A DNA stretch of 64,000 bases, from NCBI GenBank assembly GCA_033558025.1, contig JAUCEF010000016.1, positions 3,038,001 to 3,102,000 on the forward strand, read 5' to 3'. The position numbers and the translations under genes are program-made. The DNA is from Phytophthora sp. 'mugwort' (Eukaryota > Oomycota > Peronosporomycetes > Peronosporales > Peronosporaceae). Positions 55,706-64,000 of this stretch are shown piece by piece. How positions within the stretch are numbered: the stretch's first letter is position 1; every line of letters starts with the position of its first letter. The notes beneath the pieces were generated by a model. It was not told the origin of the DNA, made no database searches, and saw only the letters and a list, made by a program, of their open reading frames with translations.

Positions 55706-58700
55706 ATGAGCCCAAGCACCATGTCCTCTGCCCAAGACGTCTCGACCAAGGTCTCCATCGACAAGTTCAACGGAGACAACTACGCGACGTGGAACCGCTA
55801 CATGCGCGGCGTGTTCCTGACCAAGTCGACGTGGCATGTGGTGAATCGGGAAACGTCTCCATCCTTTACGGACTCCCGGGCCAAGGACGAGTATGTCAAG
55901 TCGAGCAACATCGCTTTTGGACTGATGTTGCTTCACATGGACGCCGACTACCATCATGTGGTCGATGACTGCGAGGAAGCATGGATCGCGTGGACGCGCT
56001 TGAAGACGCTGTACGGTGGATCGCAGAAGGCTGGTCGCATCTACCTCAAGCGACAGTTCTTCAGCATGGAGATGTCGGAAGGCGGCAATGTGTTGCATCA
56101 TTGCAATGATGTCCTGAACATCAGCGCCAAGCTCAGCAGCATCGGCGCCAAGATGGAGGACGAGGACGTGGCGATCTGCTTGCTGCGCAGTCTCCCCAAG
56201 AGCTACGAGAACGTCGTGCTGAACTTGGAGATGAGTAGCGCGGAGCTGCGGTCGCAAGACGTCGTGAAGGTGCTCACGAACGAGCACATCAAGAGACAAG
56301 GCGAGAAGACGGCGACGGTGAAGACTGAGAACGCGGCCAAGGCGTTCAACACCGACCGTGAGCCTCGCCAATGCACGTACTGCGGAAAATTGGGGCATGT
56401 CATTGACAAGTGCTGGACCAAGCAGAAGGACGAGAACCGAGGGCCAAGACGCGGCGGCAACGGCCGTGGACGCGGGGCCAACAACATCCAGTGGAGAAAC
56501 GACAGCGACGGCTACGACAACGACTACGATCGAGTGGCGTTCGCGGTTTCCCTGGAATGTGGAGTTTCGACGGACAAGAATGTGTCCGGGATGTGGGCGG
56601 TCGACAGCGGTGCCACGCACCATATTTGCAACGACAAGTCCAAGTTCGCCAATTTGATCGAGCGAAATGAAGGCGAACTTTCGGTGGCCGATGGCAACAA
56701 GGCTGCCATCAAGGGTGTGGGGACCATCGTGGAAAGAGTGGTCCTGCCCAATGGCGACGAGCGCGAGATCGAAATCAAGAACGCGCTTTACGTGCCAAAT
56801 ATGAGCAAGAATCTGCTTTCAGTGCCGCAGATCAACAAAAGTGACAAGTTTCAAGTGGTGTTCGACGGCACCAAGATGCAGATTGCGCACAAAGGCTCCA
56901 AGCAAGTGGTGGCGACGGCAAACCTCATGGATGGACTCTACTGGCTTCAGACGCCTCAGCGATCGGCGAATGCGGCGACGAGTGGCAAGACTGTCGACCT
57001 GCACGTGCGCATGGGTCACGCTCCGGTTGAGGTGCTTCGCAAGATGGTCGACAACCACATGATCAAGGACGCGAAGGCACCTTTCAAGTCGAGCGGACCA
57101 AGTCTGTGTCGTGGTTGCCAGCAAGGTAAAATGGTCCAAAAACCATTCCCAAGCAACCGTGACAAGCGTCGCTACGACACATTTGAGCTGCTCCACTTCG
57201 ACATCTGCGGACCCATGGAGGAAAACTCGCTTGGCGGCAGCAAGTACCTGCTACTGATCGTGGACGAAGCCAGCGGATGCATGAAGGGTTTCTGTCTGCG
57301 CGCCAAGTCGGAAAGTGAAGACTGCATCAAGACATACATCATGAAGGTGCAGACGCAATTCGGCAAGAAGGTCAAGTTTGTGCGGCACAACGGAGCTCGT
57401 GAGTTTGCGACCAACTCGCTCAACGACTTCTACGAAGACGAAGGCATCGAGCAGCAAACCACGGTTCCGTACGCGCACCAGACCAACGGCACGGCAGAGC
57501 GAGCTATCCGAACTATCGTCACGATCGGCCGCAGCATGCTACATCACGCTAAGCTGGACAAGTGTTTCTGGGCTGAGGCGGCCATGACTGCCATCTACGT
57601 GAAGAATCGTCTGCCGTCACCCAAGATCGAGCACTAGACTCCGTTCGAGATCGTTTACAACTCCAAGCCGAGTGTGAAGCACATGCATGTGTTCGGCTGT
57701 CGGACGTACATCCTAACTCCGAAGGAGAAGCGACTCAAGTGGATCCCAAGGCTCGCACCGGATTGTTTCTGGGCTACGAAGAAGTGTCCAAGGCGTATCG
57801 ACTTTATGACATCGAGGCGGGGCAGGTGGTCATCAGTCGCGATGTCAACTTCGATGAATCGACCTTTGGATTTTCACCGTCGATTTCTGATGAAGATGTC
57901 GACGACCTGGACTTCGACTCGCTCGACATCGACGATGATGGTCCGCGCCAGACGGAGTACAAACAGGCAGGGAAGCGCAAGAGCCGCCCGAGTGACGAAG
58001 ATGAAGCTGTCAGAAGACCGCGCGCTGTGCGTCATCGACCTGGACTGGAAGAAGCAAGTGCACCGAACGACTCCCCTTCGCACCGAACAGACGCAGATGA
58101 AGAAGAAAAGTCTGGAGACCAAGATGAAGAATCGACTCCATCTGTGTTTTGGCGTGCAAGTGCCAACGCGGTCGAAGCAGCCGTGGACTTATCGGAGCCG
58201 TCGACATTCCAAGAAGCGGTCAACGGACCTGATCAAGTGCATTGGCGCAAGGCGATTCGTGCGGAACTCAAGTCGATGCGACTTCGTGGTGTGTTTCGTG
58301 CTGCCAAGTTGCCCAGCGGACAACGCGCCATCGGTACCAAGTGGGTGTTCAAGATTAAGCGCAAAGCCGACGGATCGATCGAGAAGTACAAGGCGCGCCT
58401 CGTAGCCAAGGGTTTCAAGCAGAAGTACGGCATCGACTACACGGAGACGGTCTCGCCCGTGGTCAAGTACGTGACGCTGCGCATGGTCATCGCGATCGCC
58501 AAGTATTTCGACTGGCCTCTGGACCAACTCGACGTGGTAACGGCATTTCTGTACGGCGTCATGAAGGAGTTGGTGTTCTGCGTGGTTCCTGAAGGCGTCG
58601 AGCTGGATGGTGATTTCGACTGCCTGGAATTGGTGAAGGCGATTTACGGTCTCAAGCAAGCTTCGCGCGTATGGAACGAGACCTTCGACGAATTCGTGTG

Positions 58701-59745
58701 TTCTATCGGTTTTCAAGTTTCAGCCTTCGACCCGTGCCTCTACATCAAGGTTGTCGATAGCCACTGTGTGCTCGTGCTGGTCTACGTGGACGATGTGTTG
58801 GTCACCGGAAGTTCACCCGAGCTGATCTCACGCACGAAGAACGACCTCAAGACACGCTTCGAAATGACTGACAGTGGCAAGTGTGTGTTCGTCCTTGGAA
58901 TCGAGCTGGTGGATGGCCCGGACGGCAGCGTGACGATGTGCCAGCGGCGTTATGTGGATGATATCCTGAAGCGTTTCGGTATGGACGAGTGCAAGGCTGT
59001 GGTGAGTCCGGTAGACATGAGCACTCGACTGGTTCCAAGTGACGCAGCGACCAAGGTGAACGCTCCGTTTCGCGAAGCTGTGGGTGCCCTCATGCACTTG
59101 ATGACTGCTACTCGCCCGGACATCGCGTACGCCGTTGGCTATGCGTCGCGCTTCATGGAGAACCCTCAAGAAGAACACTGGGTTGCGGTCAAGCGTATCT
59201 TTCGCTATCTACAAGGGACCAAGACGCATGGAATCTGCTTCAAGCCGGGTGACAACATCGACTTTCGCGGGTACTCGGACGCGGACTGGGCTGGCGACCT
59301 CGCGGACCGCAAGTCGACTTCCGGCTACACGTTCATGCTAATGGGTGCACCAGTGAGCTGGGGAAGCAAGAAGCAGTCAAGTGTTTCGCTGTCTACGAGT
59401 GAGGCGGAGTACATCGCACTCAGTCTGGCGATCCAAGAGGGCAAGTGGATTCATCGCCTGCTGCGCGAGATTCTGGCGGCCGCTAATGAGACTGGACCCG
59501 AGCTCATGATCCGCGAAGACAACCAGTCGTGCATCAAGATGACGAAGAACCCAGTAAACCACGGTCGCGCCAAGCACATCGACATCAAGTACCACCACAT
59601 CCGCGATGAAGTGAAGCGCGGTGAAGTCAAGCTCGAGTACTGCGAGACTTCTGTGATGCTAGCGGACATCATGACGAAGGCTCTCGCGGGACCACGCCAT
59701 ACGGATCTGACGGCGGCTCTCGGCATTCGTGGGACTTCGCATTGA
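55706..59745 (+). pseudogene. gag-pol: A15 gag-pol with one stop and one frameshift
   Basis: Full-length family-A gene, ATG 55706, final stop 59743-59745. Gag, zinc knuckle [14 protein letters not shown], protease DSG, integrase HHCC and DD35E are open to codon 643, where AAG of EHKTPFE has become TAG (57635-57637). One G is missing at about 57741 (AAGTGGATCCC for AAGTGGGATCCC). From there the linker, RT (YVDD) and RNase H are open in another frame. The C-terminus is the rare RGTSH type shared with A5, and RT reads YTETVSPVVKY instead of TFSP. The integrase reads VRHNGAREF, so the second catalytic Asp is replaced by Asn. Confidence 0.92.
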
Positions 59746-59752
59746 GGGGGCG

Positions 59753-60029
59753 TATTGACGGTTACCGGTTTGGTATCAGTTATTAGCCGTGAACCGGTTA
59801 ACCCGAACCGGTCCAATCCGAACCCACGGTGAGTGATGGTTGATTAGATGCACTAGGTGATAGGACGCAGGGTCGCGTGTCTATAACAGGAGGGTGTAAG
59901 CTCCAACAATTCAATCACTTTCGAATCTTCATTCTACCCCTCAAGTGCCTTCGCTCCAGTCCCGCCGTCTGCGACGTCCCTCCCTCCGCTTCGTACAAGC
60001 TTCGTGTCCAAGATCCATACCTTTCATCA
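59753..60029 (+). repeat. A15 3' LTR (type II, internal deletion)
   Basis: 277 bp. Same ends as the 350-bp A5 3' LTR but lacking about 73 bases between CCGAACCCAC and GGTGAGTGATGG. The deleted segment holds the GATTAGACGAGTAGGATGATT repeat block. Confidence 0.9.
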
Positions 60030-63000
60030 TTCCGGTAATCAGCACGTCATCCACGTAGACCAGCACTAGCACGCAGTGACCGTCAACGATCTTGATGTAG
60101 AGGCACGGGTCGAACGCCGATACTTGAAAGCCGATGGAGCACACGAACTCGTCGAAGGTCTCGTTCCACACGCGCGAAGCTTGCTTGAGACCGTAGATCG
60201 CCTTCACCAATTCCAGGCAGTCGAAGTCACCGTCGAGATCAACACCTTCGGGGACCGCGCAGAACACCAGTTCTTTCATTATCCCGTACAGGAAAGCTGT
60301 CACCACGTCGAGTTGGTCGAGGGGCCAGTCAAAATACTTGGTAATCGCGATGATCATGCGCAGCGTCACGTACTTGACCACGGGCGAGAACGTCTCCGTG
60401 TAGTCGATGCCGTACTTCTGCTTGAAACCCTTGGCCACGAGGCGCGCCTTGTACTTCTCGATCGATCCGTCCGCTTTGCGCTTGATCTTGAACACCCACT
60501 TGGTGCCGATGGCGCGTTGTCCGTTAGGCAACTTGGCAGCACGAAACACACCACGAAGTCGCATCGATTCGAGCTCAGCACGAATCGCCTTGCGCCAGTG
60601 CACTTGGTCGGGGCCGTTCACCGCTTCTTGGAATGCCGTCGGCTCCGATAGATCGCCTGCTGCGACGGCATTGGCACTTGCACGCCAAAAAACTGGTGGA
60701 GTCGCTTCTTGGAATGTCGACGGCTCCGATAAGTCCACGGCTGCTTCGACCGCGTTGGCACTTGCACGCCAAAACACAGATGGAGTCGATTCTTCATCTT
60801 GGTCTCCAGACTTTTCTTCTTCGTCTGCGTCTGCTCGGTGCGGAGGGGAGTAGTTCGGTGCACTTGCTTCTTCCAGTCCAGGTCGATGACGCACAGCTCG
60901 CGGTTTTCTGGCAGCTTCATCTTCGTCACTCGGGCGGCTCTTGCGCTTCCCTGCCTGCGTGTACTCCGTCTGGCGGAAACCATCATTGTCGATGTCGAGC
61001 GAGTCGAAGTCCAGGTCGTCGACATCTTCATCGGAAATCGTCGGTGAACATTCAAAGGTCGACTCATCGAAGTTGACATCGCGACTGGTAACCACCTGCC
61101 CCGCCTCGATGTCATAAAGTCGATACGCCTTGGACACTTCTTCGTAACCCAGGAACAGTCCAGCGCGAGCCTTGGGATCCCACTTGAGCCGCTTCTCCTT
61201 CGGAGTCAAAATGTACGTCCGACAGCCGAACACACGCATGTGCTTCACACTCGGCTTGGAGTTGTAAACGATCTCGAACGGAGTCTTGTGCTCGATCTTG
61301 GGTGACGGCAGACGATTCTTCACGTAGATGGCAGTCATCGCCGCCTCAGCCCAGAAACACTTGTCCAGCTTAGCGTGATGTAGCATGCTGCGGCCGATCG
61401 TGACGATAGTTCGGATAGCTCGCTCTGCCGTGCCGTTCGTCTGGTGCGCGTACGGAACCGTGGTTTGCTGCTCGATGCCTTCGTCTTCGTAGAAGTCGTT
61501 GAGAGAGTTGGTCGCAAACTCACGAGCTCCGTCGTGCCGCACAAACTTGACCTTCTTGCCGAACTGCTTCTGCACCTTCATGATGTACGTCTTGATGCAG
61601 TCTTCGCTCTCCGACTTGGCACGCAGGCAGAAACTCTTCATGCATCCACTGGCTTCGTCCACGATCAGTAGCAGGTACTTGCTGCCGCCAAGCGAGTTTT
61701 CCTCCATGGGTCCGCAGATGTCGAAGTGGAGCAGCTCAAATGTGTCGTAGCGACGCTTGTCACGGTTGCTTGGGAATGGTTTTTGGACCATTTTACCTTG
61801 CTGGCAACCACGACACAGACTTGGTCCGCTCGACTTGAAAGGTGCCTTCGCGTCCTTGATCATGTGGTTGTCGACCATCTTGCGAAGCACCTCAACCGGA
61901 GCGTGACCCATGCGCACGTGCAGGTCGACAGTCTTGCCACTCGTCGCCGCATTCGCCGATCGCTGAGGCGTCTGAAGCCAGTAGAGTCCATCCATGAGGT
62001 TTGCCGTCGCCACCACTTGCTTGGAGCCTTTGTGCGCAATCTGCATCTTGGTGCCGTCGAACACCACTTGAAACTTGTCACTTTTGTTGATCTGCGGTAC
62101 CGAAAGCAGATTCTTGCTCATGCTTGGCACGTACAGCGCGTTCTTGATCTCGATCTCGCGCTCGTCGCCATTGGGCAGAACCACTTGTTCCACGATGGTC
62201 CCCACACCCATGACGGCCGCCTTGTTGCCGTCGGCCACCGAAAGTTCGCCTTCGTTCCGCTCAATCAAATGGACGAACTTGGACTTGTCGTTGCAGATGT
62301 GGTGCGTTGCGCCGCTGTCGACCGCCCACATCCCGGACACATTCTTGCCTGTCGAAACCCCACATTCCGGTGAAACCGCGAACGCTACTCGATCGTAGTC
62401 GTAGTCGTAGCCGTTGCTGTCGTTTCTCCACTGGATGTTGTTGGCCCCGCGTCCACGGCCGTTGCCGCCGCGTCTCGGCCCTCGGTTCTCGTCCTTCTGC
62501 TTGGTCCAGCACTTGTCAATCGTGTGCCCCACTTTTCCGCAGTACGTACACTGGCGAGACTCTCGGTCGGTGTTGAACGCCTTGGCCACGTTCTCCGTCT
62601 TCACCGTCGCCGTCTTCTCGCCTTGTCTCTTGATGTGCTCGTTCGTGAGCACCTTCACGACGTCTTGCGACCGCAGTTCAGCGCTGCTCATCTCCAGTTT
62701 CAGCACGACGTTCTCGTAGCTCTTGGGGAGGCTGCGCAACAAGCAGATCGCCACGTCCTCGTCCTCCATCTTGGCACCGATGCTGCTGAGCTTGGCGCTG
62801 ATGTTGAGGACCTCGTTGCAATGATGCAACACATTGCCGCCTTCCGACATCTCCATGCTGAAGAGTTGGCGCTTCAGGTAGATGCGTCCAGCCTTCTGCG
62901 AACCACCGTACAGCGTCTTCAGGCGCGACCAGGCAACCCACGCTTCCTCGCAGTCCTCGACCACATGGTGGTAGTCCGCGTCCATGTGGAGCAGCATCAG

Positions 63001-63216
63001 TCCGAAAGCGATATTGCTCAACTTGACGTAGTCGTCCTTGGCCCGCGAGTCCGTGTAGCTTGGCGTCGTCTCACGGTTCACGACATGCCACGTCGACTTG
63101 GTCAGGAACACGCCACGCATGTAGCGGTTCCACGTCGCGTAGTTGTCCCCGTTGAACTTGTCAATGGAGACCTTGGTCGAGGCGTCTTGGGCAGAGGACA
63201 TGGTGCTTGGGCTCAT
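60030..63216 (-). pseudogene. gag-pol: A16 gag to RT, truncated, with internal duplication
   Basis: About 1,062 codons open from the ATG at 63216 to the cut just after YVDDVLITG. Gag, zinc knuckle C223-C236, protease DSG 300-302, integrase H433/H438/C468/C471 and D499/D562/E598, linker and RT palm are all present. The linker contains an in-frame duplication: residues 811-838 (TPSVFW...FQEA, A4-like) are followed at once by 839-865 (TPPVFW...FQEA, A2-like). The two copies belong to different subfamilies, so this looks like a recombination product, not slippage. RNase H and the 3' LTR are missing. Confidence 0.9.
60622..60786 (-). repeat. In-frame mosaic tandem duplication in A16 linker
   Basis: Copy 1 at 60786-60703 (28 codons, [18 protein letters not shown] type) and copy 2 at 60702-60622 (27 codons, [17 protein letters not shown] type). 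The copies are clearly different and each matches a separate family-A lineage in this window. Confidence 0.88.
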
Positions 63217-63220
63217 AACC

Positions 63221-63562
63221 TGATAAAGGTGTTGAGGTCTTGAAGCGAGGCTTGGATTGAGCGGAGGGAGTTCTGCACTTGGGTGCGGGGACCGGAGTGA
63301 AGACCACTTGAGCTGAAGAAGGAAGATTCGAAAGTGATTGATTTATCGGAGCTTACACTACCTAGTCTACCACATAGATATGCAGCCCTGCATCCAATCA
63401 TTTGGTGCATCCAATCACCAACACTCCGCATCGTCCAATCATCCTACTCGTCTAATCATCGGTTGCGTAAACAACGTACCGTAAACATCGCGGGATCGTG
63501 TTGGACCGGTTCGGGTTAACCGGTTACTGGTACACAGTACCAAAACCTGGCAACCCTCAATA
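63221..63562 (-). repeat. A16 5' LTR (type I)
   Basis: 342 bp. U5 (GGATTGAGCGG, GTGCGGGGACC on the plus strand) is like the A1 LTR at 77-419 rather than like the A9 LTR at the duplicate junction. Confidence 0.9.
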
Positions 63563-64000
63563 GGTGTGTTCATGGGATACGAAGAAGTGTCGAAGGCGTA
63601 CCGAGTTTATGACATCGAGGCGGGGCAGGTGCTGATAAGTCGCGATGTCACCTTCGACGAATCAAGTTTTGGTATCTCGACGGCGATCTCAAGTAATGAC
63701 GACGAAGATGTGAACCTGGACTTCGACTCGCTCGAGATTGGTGATGATGACTCGGCGTGTCCGACCGAATTCAAGCAGGCGGGGAAGCGCAAGACTCGAC
63801 CAAGTGATGCGGATACCATGTCAGTGAACTCGCGTCCTGTTCGCCGTGCGACTGGTTTGGAAGAAGCAAGCGCTCCTGTCACCTCGTTTGAGCGCCAAGC
63901 CAAACGCCGAGCGAGTGTTCGAATGGAACCTGGACTGCCTGACGAAGAAGAGAAGGATGCTCAAGACAACGAAGAAGACGATTCCACTCCTCCCGTATTT
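63563..64000 (+). pseudogene. gag-pol: A17 integrase end and linker, cut by window edge
   Basis: Plus-strand family-A pol fragment of the divergent variant: [35 protein letters not shown], acidic stretch, [22 protein letters not shown], then a second acidic stretch. Open frame from 63565 to the window end. By eye it matches 39360 onward (A8) without a difference, including the unusual CGTGTCCG spelling, while A11 reads CGGGTCCG. I infer a copied segment rather than an independent element. Confidence 0.88.

Larger units (their letters stand above)
55359..60029 (+). mobile_element. A15, family-A element with unlike LTRs
   Basis: Plus-strand element with 5' LTR type I (55359-55701) and 3' LTR type II, internally deleted (59753-60029). 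The flanks disagree: CAGTC in B4 on the left, TTCCG in A16 RT on the right. It cannot be one insertion; it joins the left part of one element with the right part of another. Confidence 0.85.
60030..63562 (-). mobile_element. A16, 5' part of a family-A element
   Basis: Minus strand, 5' LTR 63221-63562, internal to 60030 where it is cut in RT by the A15 3' LTR. Right flank GGTGT (63563-63567) is the same target site, with the same orientation, as the A9 5' end at 39359/39360. Confidence 0.88.

Noticed and set aside
1..64000. env-like, accessory or captured host gene in any element
   Set aside because: No coding sequence lies between RNase H and the 3' LTR in any copy, and no internal region is long enough to hold one.
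1..64000. A non-transposon novel biological system
   Set aside because: Every segment aligns by eye with another copia copy in the window; nothing is left unexplained over more than a few bases.

Overview
The window is retrotransposon sequence from end to end. I see no host gene, tRNA, rRNA or CRISPR array. Every stretch belongs to one of two Ty1/copia (Pseudoviridae-type) LTR retrotransposon families, here called A (at least 17 copies or pieces, A1-A17) and B (five copies or pieces). Order along the polyprotein is gag, protease, integrase, reverse transcriptase, RNase H, all in one intronless ORF of about 1,357 (A) or 1,374 (B) codons. The likely source is an oomycete of the Phytophthora/downy mildew kind. 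The LTRs of both families carry a match to the oomycete Inr+FPR core promoter, codons are GC-rich at third positions, and the pol sequences look like oomycete copia elements to me. No database search was possible.

Layout. 1-419: start of minus-strand A1, inserted in A2 (minus, 420-4954), which also carries a family-B solo LTR (2340-2693). A2 sits in plus-strand A3 (4955-6548). 6549-20890: minus-strand A4, with two almost identical, apparently intact B elements nested in it (B1 6869-11663 in its 3' LTR; B2 13284-18077 in its pol). 20891-27281: plus-strand A5, with A6 (21465-26236) nested inside. 27282-50909: a plus-strand tandem chain A7-LTR-A8-LTR-A11-LTR-A13 whose members share single LTRs. 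A9 (minus, 29889-39359) is inserted in A8, A10 (plus, 31495-36223) in A9, and A12 (minus, 45226-49951) in A11. 50914-55358: broken pieces A13, A14, B3 and B4. 55359-60029: A15, a mosaic with unlike LTRs. 60030-63562: A16 (minus, truncated). 63563-64000: A17, whose left junction duplicates the A8/A9 junction.

How it works. Each element would be transcribed from its LTR, primed for reverse transcription by an internal fragment of initiator tRNA-Met (the primer site overlaps the gag start codon), and inserted with a 5-bp target duplication. Only B1 and B2 look able to supply all proteins. Most A copies are interrupted by insertions, frameshifts or stops. Several junctions lack matching target duplications, or repeat elsewhere in the window in direct or inverted orientation. 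This points to ectopic recombination among the repeats, or to misassembly; the sequence alone cannot separate the two. I did not find a novel non-transposon system. The most notable points are non-canonical LTR ends (TA...CA in A, TG...TT in B), the shared promoter and primer-site architecture, and the recombination structures.
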